A stretch of DNA of 64,000 bases from Flavobacterium pectinovorum (GCF_022802975.1 NZ_JAFEVZ010000004.1:186001-250000); one strand, 5' to 3'; positions 23,506 through 32,974 are shown, numbered from the stretch's first letter. Numbers and translations: made by a program. Notes: generated by a model not told the origin, from the sequence alone.

Positions 23506-23992
23506 GAAAGAAACAAGAAGCAAGACTTAATATTGGAATGAAGATATTCTGAAAAATATATTTTAAAAAGTAATAAAAAACTTACTTTTAATTTTTCTTC
23601 TTATCTTACCTCAAAAAACATGAGACACAATTTTAAGAATTTGAAAATTTGGATTTTAGCTATGGAAATTACTAATGATATCTATAAACTAACTTCCACT
23701 TTCCCAAAATCAGAAACGTATAGCTTAACAAGTCAAATGAATAGATGTTCTGTTTCAATGCCTTCTAATATTGCTGAAGGCTCTAACAGAGGTAATAAAC
23801 ATTTTCAACATTATTTGAATATTAGTTTAGGTTCTTCATTTGAATTACAAACACAATTATTGATAGCTTGTCAAAATGATTATCTATCAAAGACAAAAAC
23901 AGAAGAAATAGAAAACAAAATAATTGAATTTCAAAGGATGACATCAGGCTTCATAAGTAAGTTGATTTAAAATCTTGCTTCTTGCTTCTTTC
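23506..23992. mobile_element. inverted-repeat-bounded unit carrying a four-helix-bundle gene
   Basis: Bases 23506-23528 and 23970-23992 are reverse complements at 21 of 23 positions (core CAAGAAGCAAGA). They enclose the gene at 23620-23970, and the right arm begins at its stop codon. The unit separates fadA from fadE. It looks like a discrete insertion, but no transposase is present and no target duplication is evident, so mobility is inference. Confidence 0.45.
23620..23970 (+). CDS. four-helix-bundle protein (23S rRNA intervening-sequence/Avd-like family)
   Basis: This 116-residue protein matches the S23/bIVS family: NFKNLKIWILAMEITNDIYK at the start, then SLTSQMNRCSVSMPSNIAEGSNRG and NISLGSSFELQTQLLIA. 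These proteins form pentameric four-helix bundles and are found within 23S rRNA intervening sequences, near diversity-generating retroelements (Avd), or scattered in spacers as here. Their cellular function is unknown. It has no link to fatty-acid oxidation. The flanking inverted repeat suggests it inserted into the fad operon as a unit. Confidence 0.9.
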   Translation: MRHNFKNLKIWILAMEITNDIYKLTSTFPKSETYSLTSQMNRCSVSMPSNIAEGSNRGNKHFQHYLNISLGSSFELQTQLLIACQNDYLSKTKTEEIENKIIEFQRMTSGFISKLI

Positions 23993-24017
23993 ATCTTTTA
24001 CCTAAACAAAAAACAAA

Positions 24018-25823
24018 ATGGCAGATACAATCGAAAAAAACGTGACTCGTGGTGGTCAGTTTTTAGTAAAAGAAACAAAATGCGAGGATATCTTCACACC
24101 AGAAGATTTCTCGGAAGAGCAAATAATGATGCGTGACTCTGTAAAAGAGTTTGTAGACAAAGAAATTTGGCCTAACAAAAACCGCTTTGAGAATAAAGAT
24201 TACGCCTTTACAGAAGAAAGTATGCGTAAAGCAGGCGAATTAGGACTTTTAGGAGTTGCAGTTCCGGAAGAATACGGTGGATTAGGGATGGGATTTGTTT
24301 CTACAATGTTAGTTTGTGACTACATTTCCGGAGCAACCGGATCTTTCTCTACTGCTTTTGGTGCTCATACCGGAATTGGGACAATGCCAATCACACTTTA
24401 CGGAACTGAAGAACAAAAGAAAAAATATGTTCCGAAATTGGCTTCCGGAGAATGGTTTGGAGCATATTGCTTAACTGAGCCAGGCGCAGGATCTGATGCT
24501 AACTCAGGAAAAACTAAAGCGGTTTTATCTGAAGATGGAACTCATTATTTAATTACAGGTCAAAAAATGTGGATTTCGAATGCAGGTTTCTGCAGCGTTT
24601 TCATCGTTTTTGCCCGTATTGGAGATGATAAAAATATTACAGGTTTCATCGTAGAAAACGATCCTTCAAACGGAATTTCTATGAATGAAGAAGAGCATAA
24701 ATTAGGAATCCGTGCATCTTCTACTCGTCAGGTTTTCTTTAACGACACGAAAGTTCCGGTTGAAAACATGTTGTCTGAAAGAGGAAACGGTTTTAAAATT
24801 GCTATGAATGCCTTAAACGTTGGACGTATTAAACTGGCTGCTGCTTGTTTAGATGCACAAAGAAGAGTGACTTCCGGAGCTGTAAAATATGCCAACGAAA
24901 GAATTCAATTCAATACTTCTATTGCATCTTTTGGAGCTATCCGTTCGAAATTAGCTGAAATGGCAACTAGTGCTTATGCAGGAGAAAGTGCTTCTTACCG
25001 CGCTGCAAAAGACATTGAAGACAGAATCGCTGCTCGTGAAGCAGAAGGAACTTCTCACCAGGAAGCTGAATTAAAAGGTGTTGAAGAATATGCTATCGAG
25101 TGTTCTATCCTGAAAGTAGCGGTTTCTGAAGATGTTCAAAACTGTGCTGATGAAGGAATTCAGATTTTTGGCGGAATGGGATTCTCTGAAGATACTCCAA
25201 TGGAAAGTGCCTGGAGAGATGCACGTATCGCACGTATCTACGAAGGAACTAACGAAATCAACAGAATGCTTTCTGTAGGTATGCTGATCAAAAAAGCAAT
25301 GAAAGGTCACGTTGATTTACTTGGACCTGCAATGAAAGTTCAGGAAGAATTAATGGGAATTCCATCTTTTGATACTCCGGATTTCTCTGAATTATTTGCT
25401 GAAGAAAAAGTGATCATTGCTAACCTGAAAAAAGTTTTCTTAATGGTTGCCGGAAGCGCAGTTCAAAAATATGGCCCGGATTTAGATTCTCACCAGCAGT
25501 TATTGATGGCGGCATCTGATATCTTAATCGAAATTTACATGGCTGAAAGTACTATTTTGAGAACAGAGAAATTAGCAACAAAAGAAGGTGAAGATAAAGT
25601 ACAAGAGCAAATCGCTATGGCAAAATTATACTTGTATAAAGCTGTAGATATTGTAAACTTAAGAGGAAAAGAAGGAATCGCTTCTTTCTCTGAAGGTGAC
25701 GAACAACGTATGATGTTAATGGGACTTAAACGTTTTACAAAATATACTAACCTGCCTAATGTTGTGGCATTGAGAGAAAAAATTGCATCAAAATTAGTTG
25801 CAGAAAACGCATACTGTTTCTAA
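24018..25823 (+). CDS. fadE: acyl-CoA dehydrogenase (FadE-type, long form)
   Basis: A FAD enzyme carries out the first, desaturating step of beta-oxidation. The 601-residue protein is longer than the ~380-residue classic enzymes, like Bacillus FadE and VLCAD. Acyl-CoA dehydrogenase domains appear in order: N-terminal helices (residues ~30-140), the middle beta domain with YCLTEPGAGSDANSGKTKA and MWISNAGFC, and the C-terminal helices with GGMGFSEDTPMESAWRDARIARIYEGTNEI. A further C-terminal helical extension (~440-600) is typical of this long form. It is the last gene of the operon, followed by a strong terminator. Confidence 0.95.
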   Translation: MADTIEKNVTRGGQFLVKETKCEDIFTPEDFSEEQIMMRDSVKEFVDKEIWPNKNRFENKDYAFTEESMRKAGELGLLGVAVPEEYGGLGMGFVSTMLVCDYISGATGSFSTAFGAHTGIGTMPITLYGTEEQKKKYVPKLASGEWFGAYCLTEPGAGSDANSGKTKAVLSEDGTHYLITGQKMWISNAGFCSVFIVFARIGDDKNITGFIVENDPSNGISMNEEEHKLGIRASSTRQVFFNDTKVPVENMLSERGNGFKIAMNALNVGRIKLAAACLDAQRRVTSGAVKYANERIQFNTSIASFGAIRSKLAEMATSAYAGESASYRAAKDIEDRIAAREAEGTSHQEAELKGVEEYAIECSILKVAVSEDVQNCADEGIQIFGGMGFSEDTPMESAWRDARIARIYEGTNEINRMLSVGMLIKKAMKGHVDLLGPAMKVQEELMGIPSFDTPDFSELFAEEKVIIANLKKVFLMVAGSAVQKYGPDLDSHQQLLMAASDILIEIYMAESTILRTEKLATKEGEDKVQEQIAMAKLYLYKAVDIVNLRGKEGIASFSEGDEQRMMLMGLKRFTKYTNLPNVVALREKIASKLVAENAYCF

Positions 25824-25854
25824 TCTAAAAATAGTTTTTAGCTTTTTATTTGTT

Positions 25855-25892
25855 AAAGCCGCATTTGTCCCGAAACAGATGCGGCTTTTATT
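25855..25892. terminator. bidirectional Rho-independent terminator
   Basis: A 14-bp stem with one G-U pair (25855-25868 with 25875-25888, core AAAGCCGCAT/ATGCGGCTTT) lies between the convergent fadE and the gene ending at 25902. A T-rich run follows rightward. Confidence 0.85.
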
Positions 25893-25901
25893 TATTGAAA
25901 A

Positions 25902-26390
25902 CTATATTTGAACTTTTGTTTTATCTAACTCTCCTATAAAAGGAATTGCCTCCTGAATTTCATTACGAATTACAGTCTGTAAATAAACCTCTAACTGAAT
26001 AAATTTTGCTGCATTTATTGCTCCAATTGCTTTTTTAGCCTGACTATAAGTTTTGGTAAATAATTTTTCATAATCCAGATTATTTTTTAGAGTTTCTTTT
26101 GCCAATTCATCAGCTTTCTTGTCAGTAAGAGTTGCATAATTAATAGTGTAATCATTAATCAATTTTAACTTTGTTTGTCCAAGTGCTTTACGTGTTGTTT
26201 CATAGTTCTCATAAACTTTCGTAAAAGCTGTTTCCTGAGTATCAGACAAATTCATATATTGTTTTACTAAATCACTTTTAGATTTCCCGTAAATATTTTG
26301 CACTAATTCTACATCTTCTTTATAGGAAGACTGAGCATATGCTGAAAACGAAACAATTACCATAACTAGAATAACACTTATTTTTTTCAT
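25902..26390 (-). CDS. secreted alpha-helical protein, Spy/CpxP-like
   Basis: This 162-residue protein has a signal peptide (MKKISVILVMVIVSFSAYAQ) and an almost wholly helical mature part. The LSDTQETAFTKVYENYETTR segment resembles the LTxxQ helices of Spy/CpxP-type periplasmic stress proteins. No cysteine or obvious metal site is present. It may be a periplasmic chaperone or stress sensor, but this rests on helical pattern alone. It lies downstream of two damaged genes on the same strand. Confidence 0.55.
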   Translation of the reverse strand: MKKISVILVMVIVSFSAYAQSSYKEDVELVQNIYGKSKSDLVKQYMNLSDTQETAFTKVYENYETTRKALGQTKLKLINDYTINYATLTDKKADELAKETLKNNLDYEKLFTKTYSQAKKAIGAINAAKFIQLEVYLQTVIRNEIQEAIPFIGELDKTKVQI

Positions 26391-26471
26391 AATTTTAAAA
26401 TTAATTTATAAATACTTATATCTTTCAAAACACAATGACATTAAAATCATTAAACTTCTCTTTTCAATCAT

Positions 26472-27365
26472 CTAAAAAAAGGAATATTGGTAGGCAGCTG
26501 TTAAAGCATAATAATTCAATCCATTGTTCGTATAAGCTCCTATGTGATATTGTAACCTCAGAGATTGCCCTTTTGTAACAGGTGTTGAAAAGATTCCACC
26601 CACTCTCCAGTTATCAATCTGACTATCATCAGAAACCCCGTCTATTATTGTCTTCCCTCCAAAAAACCAATTGGTATTAAAACCAACCCACATACTGTTT
26701 TTGAAATAATAATTTCCATGGATCTGAAAACTATAGGTCGATTTTTGCACCATTTTTTTTCCTAAAAAATCATTATTATTGGTATAAAACCAAATACCTC
26801 CATAAGCTTCTGCGTAAAAGCGGGAGAATCGTTTCGAAACTCCGATTTCAGGTTTAAATCCCCAGCGGTTTGTTCCAATATTTACCTGTTTGTCTTCGTA
26901 ATATTTACCTGTAGGAATTGAAGTTACCAAACTGAACCCTAAAATTGTCTTTTGTTCGTATTAACTAAATTCGGTTTTATCAAGAGCAGGCGACCCCAAT
27001 AAATTGACTCCAAATCGAACTTTCATGTCAGCAAAACCCGTTCTCGAACCTGTGATATTCTCCCCATTTACATTGGCAGATCCATCCATAAAAGTGTAAG
27101 GTAATGCAACTTGTACACGCACCAATTTATTTGCCAAAGCAAAAGTTCTAACATAGGTCGCTACCAGATTATGACTTTGAATCGTAAAATCAGAAATTGG
27201 CAATGAAGGATCTGTTAATACATTTCCATTCATAAAACCATATCCGATTGCGACTACATTTAATTTTTCGGGAACATTAGCATACACTCTGGGTTCTAAA
27301 TCCTGACTGTAACCTGAAATTATAAATAAAAAAAATAGTATTACGAAATGATGTTTTTTAAACAT
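26472..27365 (-). pseudogene. outer-membrane porin-like protein (phenol-degradation MetA family) interrupted by one in-frame TAA
   Basis: Segments 26961-27365 and 26472-26930 are in the same frame, split only by a TAA at 26961-26963. The frame continues after it as YEQKTILGFSLVTSIPTGKYY, which fits the family. The joined product of ~297 residues has a signal peptide (MFKKHHFVILFFLF; an upstream ATG at 27380 is less likely), alternating beta strands and a terminal Phe. This is typical of the outer-membrane beta-barrel family annotated as transporter or MetA pathway of phenol degradation. The gene is either inactivated or carries a sequence error. Its substrate is unknown. Confidence 0.7.
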
Positions 27366-27422
27366 AATAGTCTTTGGCATAAATGAGAAGCTTAGGGAAC
27401 AACCAATAATAAATTAAAACTC

Positions 27423-27946
27423 TTATTTTTTAACTTCTTCCGATTTTGGTGATTGAATTTCTCCGTCATAAGAAATTGAAGCCCTATTATTGCTATTAAC
27501 CGAAAGAGAAGTTCCTCCATCTAAGAAAACAGTAAAAAAAGGTAGTAAACATCATCCTTGCCTTTTACAGTTGCTTTTATATTATAGGATTTTTTCTTTT
27601 TTTCAATCGAAATATCTTCAGGAACACCTTCGAATTTTATACCTCCATCCCCTCCTCCATAAGGCACGTTAAAAGCCCTTCCAAAGAAAGGCAAATCGCA
27701 GGTTGTCTTGGTTTCATTAAACTTCAAAAAATACGTATTGTAATCTAAATTTAGAAATCTGCCTCCCTGCGGTATCACTTTTTGTGCTTCAAAAACAAAA
27801 TTTTTAGAATCGACAAGAGCTTGAATTTCCTTTCGTTTCTGGAGTTCTCTCTCTGCCTTAAGCTCTTTCTTAGATTTTTCCTGTGCCAGAACAGGAAGAC
27901 TGAGAGGAGATAATATCACTAATAAAACCAATAGTTTAATTTTCAT
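27423..27946 (-). pseudogene. DUF4251-family secreted protein with frameshift in a 7-T run
   Basis: The open frame 27521-27946 encodes a signal peptide and most of a DUF4251 domain. It then runs out of frame after the homopolymer at 27534-27540 (A on plus, T on minus) and ends in DVYYLFLLFS. In the next frame the expected end continues as DGGTSLSVNSNNRASISYDG and stops at 27423-27425. Adding one T (or losing two) restores a full protein of about 174 residues. It could be a true mutation, a homopolymer sequencing error or slippage-controlled expression. DUF4251 proteins are exported and of unknown function. Confidence 0.75.
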
Positions 27947-27980
27947 AAATTATACATTTAATAGTTTAAGAAAAATGATC

Positions 27981-28415
27981 CTATTTTTTTGTGAATCGCA
28001 TCGTTGCAATATCTCCGGAAATAAAATTTAAAGTTTTTCCGTCATCAGATATACTATAGGATGTTACTTTTGATAAAGTACTCATATAAACCTGTTCACC
28101 CTGTCCATCTAAACACATCATTTTGGTTGCTGCCATAGGCTGTGTAAAATCAATTTTATTTTCTGTTACGCTCAGCTTTCCTGTATAAGAATTACAGCTG
28201 TTATTACCCGAAACCAAATTTTCTTTAGTATTGAAATTTATTACTGGTTTTTTATTCGGATACAGACCATCAAAAGCAATTCGTGGTCCGGAAATGTAAT
28301 TAAGCTCCCAGGTGCCTTCGAGTTTAGAAACAGCATCTGTTTTTTTGCATTTAAAAACACTACAGGAAAGTAACAAAAGGCTAAAAAATGCAATAGTAAA
28401 AACATTCTTCATCAT
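27981..28415 (-). CDS. META-domain (HslJ-like) lipoprotein
   Basis: This 144-residue protein starts with a lipoprotein signal peptide (FFSLLLLSC at residues ~10-18; two adjacent ATGs are possible starts) and a META domain. Family features are GTWELNYI, NNSCNSYTGKLSV and the C-terminal ISDDGKTLNFISG. META/HslJ domains occur in heat-inducible or antibiotic-tolerance envelope proteins, and their biochemical role is unknown. It is predicted to be anchored in the outer membrane facing the periplasm. It precedes the DUF4251 gene on the same strand by 34 bases. Confidence 0.85.
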   Translation of the reverse strand: MMKNVFTIAFFSLLLLSCSVFKCKKTDAVSKLEGTWELNYISGPRIAFDGLYPNKKPVINFNTKENLVSGNNSCNSYTGKLSVTENKIDFTQPMAATKMMCLDGQGEQVYMSTLSKVTSYSISDDGKTLNFISGDIATMRFTKK

Positions 28416-28629
28416 AATTTTAAAGTTTTAAATATTAATGAATTAGAAAACAAAAGCAAAGTTTTTTTTCGTTAAAAGTCTATACGAATTTAAGCAATAT
28501 TTTTGAGTCTTCAATTCTATGCGAATTAAATTACACTAAATAGTTTTAGATTTTTTTAACGCAAATCGGCAAAGAATATCATTTGTTTTATGCTAAATTT
28601 ACTTAATATTTAATTTAAATGCCTCACTT

Positions 28630-29157
28630 ATGAAAAAAATAATTGTTTCTTTTGCAATAATTGCTGCCTTAATAATTGGCTGTAAAACCAATACAAAATC
28701 AAGCGATGCTAAAACTCTGACTATAACTTTAGAACCAAAAAGCAATAGTACCGTTACCGGAACTGCAACTTTTACAGAAAAAAACGGCAAAGTTACTTTT
28801 ACTGCAAAAATAGCAGGTTTACAGCCGGGAGTTCATGCTATACACATTCATGAAAAATCAGATTGTACTGCTGCTGACGGAAGTTCTGCCGGCGGACACT
28901 GGAATCCAACTTTCAAAAAGCATGGTAAATGGAGAGTTGGAGAATATCACAAAGGTGATATTGGTAACTTTACAGCAGATGCAAAAGGAAACGGAACTAT
29001 CACGTTAACCACAGACGAATGGGCTATTGGCGGTGATGATGAAACTAAAAATATTTTAGGAAAAGGATTAATTGTGCATCAGGGAGCCGATGATTTTACC
29101 TCTCAGCCGGCAGGTAATGCAGGTGCAAGAGTTGCCTGTTCCGGAATCATTAAATAA
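28630..29157 (+). CDS. sodC: Cu/Zn superoxide dismutase lipoprotein
   Basis: SodC converts superoxide to peroxide and oxygen in the periplasm. The 175-residue protein has a lipobox ending at Cys18 (LIIGC), so it is membrane-anchored. Copper and zinc ligands are all present: His72 and His74 (AIHIHEKSDC), bridging His90 (AGGHWNP), His98, His107, Asp110 (YHKGDIGN) and His150 (LIVHQGADD). The disulfide pair is Cys79-Cys170. The C-terminal NAGARVACSGII is typical of the family. It is transcribed alone. Confidence 0.95.
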   Translation: MKKIIVSFAIIAALIIGCKTNTKSSDAKTLTITLEPKSNSTVTGTATFTEKNGKVTFTAKIAGLQPGVHAIHIHEKSDCTAADGSSAGGHWNPTFKKHGKWRVGEYHKGDIGNFTADAKGNGTITLTTDEWAIGGDDETKNILGKGLIVHQGADDFTSQPAGNAGARVACSGIIK

Positions 29158-29265
29158 TAAAAAAACTAATAACCACTATTTTCACAAAATCTAGTGGTTA
29201 TTTCATTTAAAAATTAATCTTCGCACAAGAAAAAGATATAGCTTTGTACCCTCAAACCAAAGTTA

Positions 29266-30468
29266 ATGATTAACCCATCGGCACCCGGCTGGATAGATAA
29301 ATTTTTTAATGAACAAAAGTTCTCAGAAGCTATTCCTTTTGAGACAGCAGATTCCTTTTACCATAAAGTAAGAGAAACTGGTTTTATCTATGGGCATATT
29401 ATTTCTATAGATTCTCAAATTCCAATTCCGATAAAAGGCTGGTTCAAGACTGAGATTTCTAAAATTGCTTTATTAAACACCTTATATCATGTTTTTTGTC
29501 TGGAAAAAAGAAATTCAGAACCCAATAACTTTATTTCTGAAGTTTTAAAATTCTACAAAGAGATGAATCCGGAAGGTTTTAATTTGTTTAAAATTTTACT
29601 TCCAAAAGACACGCCTTCCCTTTCATTAGAAAATATAATTGATCAGAGAGTTCAAACCAATGACAGCATCATTAGTAAAAACTTCTCACATCTTGTTACC
29701 AATGCCTTATTATTTATAGATGTACTGGCTTTTAGACAATATCTGGAACATGGCGAAATTCCGGAGAAATACCTTAAACGAATTGAAGAAACTGTTCTTG
29801 GCATTGTAGGTTTGGCATTAAAAACCAAAACAATAAAATCACAGCATGACGACTTATTAATCAAACTTTTTGAAGCTTCTATACGCTACTCTAAATTTTC
29901 GAAAGTTACTGTTGATACTTTAGAAACTTTACCTCTTAGTTATTTTAGCAATAAATTAGAACATTATTACTTAATTGATATGGCGGGAATGGCTTTATGG
30001 AGTGATGGTGTAGTCGAAAACGAAGAAGCTTATTTTTTATATTCTTTAGGATCCATGATGGAAGTTTCTGATGCTTTTGTAACCCAAAGTATTGCTACTA
30101 CAAATTCGTTTATAACAACACATAAAAACAAGATCCCCTATTTCAATTATTCGAATCCGGTAAAGCACTTCTATGATCAGATGACGCATACGGTCGTTAA
30201 ATTGATTATTAGAAACAAAAACAGATTGGTCAAGGAAATTGTTCAGAGTAAAGAATTAATGGTTCTTTTGGCCTATTCTACAACCAGAGATTTAGATGCG
30301 AAGGAAAAGAAAAAAGTAAAAAAACAGCTTTTGGATATTTGTAAAACGATTCCGTCACTCACTATCTTTTTACTTCCCGGAGGAAGTTTATTATTGCCAA
30401 TTTTAATAAAGTTTATTCCAACGATGTTACCGTCTGCTTTCAATGAAAATCTGGACGAAAACGAATAA
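29266..30468 (+). CDS. LETM1-related biofilm-associated protein (Flavobacteria)
   Basis: A 400-residue, largely helical protein without a signal peptide. The C-terminal segment (KKVKKQLLDICKTIPSLTIFLLPGGSLLLPILIKFIPTMLPSAF, read in parts) resembles the membrane-proximal part of LETM1-type ion exchangers. A central acidic region (WSDGVVENEEAYFLYSLGSMM) recalls the TerB-like fold. Flavobacterial homologues carry the name LETM1-related biofilm-associated protein. The function is not known. One hydrophobic segment near residues 365-385 could associate with the membrane. It is monocistronic, with a terminator directly after the stop. Confidence 0.75.
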   Translation: MINPSAPGWIDKFFNEQKFSEAIPFETADSFYHKVRETGFIYGHIISIDSQIPIPIKGWFKTEISKIALLNTLYHVFCLEKRNSEPNNFISEVLKFYKEMNPEGFNLFKILLPKDTPSLSLENIIDQRVQTNDSIISKNFSHLVTNALLFIDVLAFRQYLEHGEIPEKYLKRIEETVLGIVGLALKTKTIKSQHDDLLIKLFEASIRYSKFSKVTVDTLETLPLSYFSNKLEHYYLIDMAGMALWSDGVVENEEAYFLYSLGSMMEVSDAFVTQSIATTNSFITTHKNKIPYFNYSNPVKHFYDQMTHTVVKLIIRNKNRLVKEIVQSKELMVLLAYSTTRDLDAKEKKKVKKQLLDICKTIPSLTIFLLPGGSLLLPILIKFIPTMLPSAFNENLDENE

Positions 30469-30470
30469 AA

Positions 30471-30500
30471 AAAAAAATCGCCTAAGTAGGCGATTTTTTT
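30471..30500. terminator. bidirectional Rho-independent terminator
   Basis: A perfect 13-bp stem AAAAAAATCGCCT/AGGCGATTTTTTT (30471-30483 with 30488-30500) with a 4-base loop lies between convergent genes and has U tracts in both directions. Confidence 0.92.
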
Positions 30501-30518
30501 TATGACTTTGATAAAGAT

Positions 30519-31154
30519 TTAAAGATCTAACTGGTAAACCTGATCCAATTCTTCATTTGAACTGATTGTTACATTTAAATCGGTTACAAAACCTGAATTT
30601 AATCCGTAAACCCAGCCATGAAGCATTAAGTCCTGACCACTTTTCCAGGCACCCTGAACGATTGAAGTCTTCGCAAGATTATAAACCTGTTCTTTCGCAT
30701 TGATTTCAACAAAAGCATTAAAACGGGCATCTTCATCCTGAATAGAATTCAGATATTTATCATGCAGGCGATACTCATCTTTAATATGACGAAGCCAGTT
30801 ATCAATAATTCCAACAGACTGGTTTCCCATTGCGGCTTTTACACCACCACATCCGTAATGTCCACAAACAATAACATGTTTCACTTTTAAAACATTAACC
30901 GCATAATCCAGAACACTCAACATATTCATATCAGAGTGTACTACCATGTTGGCAATATTTCTGTGTACAAAAACTTCACCTGGTTTTGCACCAACAATTT
31001 CGTTTGCAGGAACACGGCTGTCAGAACATCCAATCCATAATAATGGCGGCTGTTGTCCTTTTGCCAAATCCGCAAAATAATTAGGATCTTTTGCTAAAGA
31101 AGTTTCTACCCACTTTTTGTTATTTTCTAATAACTGCTTATAAAATTCTTTCAT
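30519..31154 (-). CDS. can: beta-class carbonic anhydrase
   Basis: The enzyme interconverts CO2 and bicarbonate in the cytoplasm. The 211-residue protein has zinc ligands Cys43 (IGCSDSRVPANE), His99 and Cys102 (VCGHYGCGGVKAA), with the Asp45-Arg47 dyad. The length is normal. The gene follows a SulP-type anion transporter on the same strand (82-base gap), a pairing known in which SulP imports bicarbonate for use or hydration by the anhydrase. Confidence 0.95.
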   Translation of the reverse strand: MKEFYKQLLENNKKWVETSLAKDPNYFADLAKGQQPPLLWIGCSDSRVPANEIVGAKPGEVFVHRNIANMVVHSDMNMLSVLDYAVNVLKVKHVIVCGHYGCGGVKAAMGNQSVGIIDNWLRHIKDEYRLHDKYLNSIQDEDARFNAFVEINAKEQVYNLAKTSIVQGAWKSGQDLMLHGWVYGLNSGFVTDLNVTISSNEELDQVYQLDL

Positions 31155-31236
31155 TTTTTTATTTTTTAAATGGTATTTCCATGTAAAGTTACCTAAATTC
31201 TGATGGTTCTCATGTCATAGAAATACTTTAATTGAT

Positions 31237-32895
31237 TTAATTTGTTTTAAAATCTTCTTTAACTTCTTCTTTTTTAACTAAAACTCTTTTGGCAACATCA
31301 TAGTAATGTTCGATTGTAACATGATTATTTGCATCGGGAGTATTTTCTAAGTCATATGCTTTTTTGAAACCTTTCAATTTCACTTTGATGTTTTCATCAA
31401 TAGCCCTGGTTTCCTTAAACTCTCTAATCAAATCCAGAACATCGTGAGCAATATACTCTGTGTCGTGAGCATTAATAACTACTTTAGAATTTTCAGGAAT
31501 ATCATTTAAGGTTTGTTTAATAGCAGCTTTATTCAAAAATGAAACTTCTTGTGCCAAATCGATATGAATAATGTCTCCATCTTCATATTCTTCTTTTTTA
31601 AAGCTATAGGCTCTTTTCAGATTTCCTCTCAATACAAAAATGATACTGATGATGATTCCCAATGCAACACCTTTAAGTAAATCTGTTGCTACAACAAATA
31701 CTAAAGTGGCAATAAAAGGAATGAACTGATATTTTCCTTTTTCCCAAAAATGTATAAATGCAGCAGGTTTGGCCAGTTTATATCCAACTAGAATTAATAC
31801 CGTAGCTAATGTAGCCAAAGGAATTTTATTCAATATTGCCGGAATAGACAAAACACTGATTAATAAAAGTACACCGTGAATAATAGCAGACATTTTAGAT
31901 TTTGCACCGGCATTATTATTTGCAGACGATCTCACAACCACTGATGTCATTGGCAAACCACCTATAAGAGCACTTACTAAATTACCTATTCCCTGAGCTT
32001 TTAATTCAACATTAGTATCGCTGTAACGTTTTTGAACATCCATTCTGTCCGTTGCTTCGATGCACAATAATGTTTCTATTGAAGCCACAATTGCAATTGT
32101 AATCCCTACTACCCAAACCTGCGGATTCGTAACAGCTGCAAAATTTGGTGTAATTATAATAGACTTGAAATCTTCAAACGATTTTGGAACAGGTAACGAA
32201 ACTAAATGTTCTTTTCCAATAGCCAACGAACTACCGGAAGAAATAAAAATCTCGTTTAAAATAATTCCAAGTACAACCGCTACAAGGGCGCCCGGAACCA
32301 GTTTTAATCTCTTTAAAAAAGGAACTTTATCCCAGGAAATTAATATAACCAATGATACTAATGAAATTACAACGGCACCTAACTGAATATGGTTAATCAT
32401 ATCAAATAAAAAGGAAAAAGAGTTGCTTCCATCATTTTGAATAAAAGCCTGATCTCCTTCAAAATCTGCATCATAACCAAATGCGTGCGGAATTTGTTTT
32501 AGAATAATAATGATCCCAATACCCGCTAACATTCCTTCAATAACATTTGTTGGAAAATAATTTGAAATACTTCCGGCTTTTAAAAACCCTAATGCTAATT
32601 GAATTAGTCCAGCAATAAAAACAGCCATTAAAAATACATCGAAAGCACCTAAATCTGTAATTGCTGTTAAGATAATTGCTGTTAAACCAGCAGCCGGGCC
32701 AGATACACTAATATGTGACTGGCTTAAAGAACCTATCACAATACCACCAATAACACCAGCTATAATTCCGGAAAACAACGGTGCTCCGGAAGCCATTGCA
32801 ATACCTAAACACAATGGAAGAGCCACCAAGAAAACCACTAAACCTGAAGCAAAATCAGATTTAAGGTTGGCAAAAAGATTAATTTTTTTTGACAT
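31237..32895 (-). CDS. SulP-family inorganic anion transporter, probable bicarbonate transporter
   Basis: This 552-residue membrane protein has about 12 membrane segments (residues ~10-420) starting SGLVVFLVALPLCLGIAMASGAP. The SulP signature is VVSISGPAAGLTA-like (HISVSGPAAGLTAI), and a cytoplasmic STAS domain follows at about 435-525. SulP members carry sulfate, bicarbonate or other anions. The carbonic anhydrase immediately downstream favours bicarbonate, but sulfate cannot be excluded. A small exported protein gene lies upstream. Confidence 0.9.
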   Translation of the reverse strand: MSKKINLFANLKSDFASGLVVFLVALPLCLGIAMASGAPLFSGIIAGVIGGIVIGSLSQSHISVSGPAAGLTAIILTAITDLGAFDVFLMAVFIAGLIQLALGFLKAGSISNYFPTNVIEGMLAGIGIIIILKQIPHAFGYDADFEGDQAFIQNDGSNSFSFLFDMINHIQLGAVVISLVSLVILISWDKVPFLKRLKLVPGALVAVVLGIILNEIFISSGSSLAIGKEHLVSLPVPKSFEDFKSIIITPNFAAVTNPQVWVVGITIAIVASIETLLCIEATDRMDVQKRYSDTNVELKAQGIGNLVSALIGGLPMTSVVVRSSANNNAGAKSKMSAIIHGVLLLISVLSIPAILNKIPLATLATVLILVGYKLAKPAAFIHFWEKGKYQFIPFIATLVFVVATDLLKGVALGIIISIIFVLRGNLKRAYSFKKEEYEDGDIIHIDLAQEVSFLNKAAIKQTLNDIPENSKVVINAHDTEYIAHDVLDLIREFKETRAIDENIKVKLKGFKKAYDLENTPDANNHVTIEHYYDVAKRVLVKKEEVKEDFKTN

Positions 32896-32930
32896 AATAC
32901 AATACTAAAAATTGATACATTAAAGGTCTA

Positions 32931-32951
32931 CTGTATTTACTACAAATACAG
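32931..32951. repeat. small stem-loop upstream of the SulP gene
   Basis: CTGTATTT (32931-32938) and AAATACAG (32944-32951) pair with a 5-base loop, 36 bases ahead of the SulP start. There is no U tract for leftward transcription, so it is more likely an operator or leader structure than a terminator. Confidence 0.4.
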
Positions 32952-32974
32952 TCAGTTTAAAATAATCGGAAGTA

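Noticed and set aside
23506..23992. Insertion sequence
   Set aside because: Terminal inverted repeats exist but there is no transposase and no clear target duplication; I keep it only as a possible small mobile unit.
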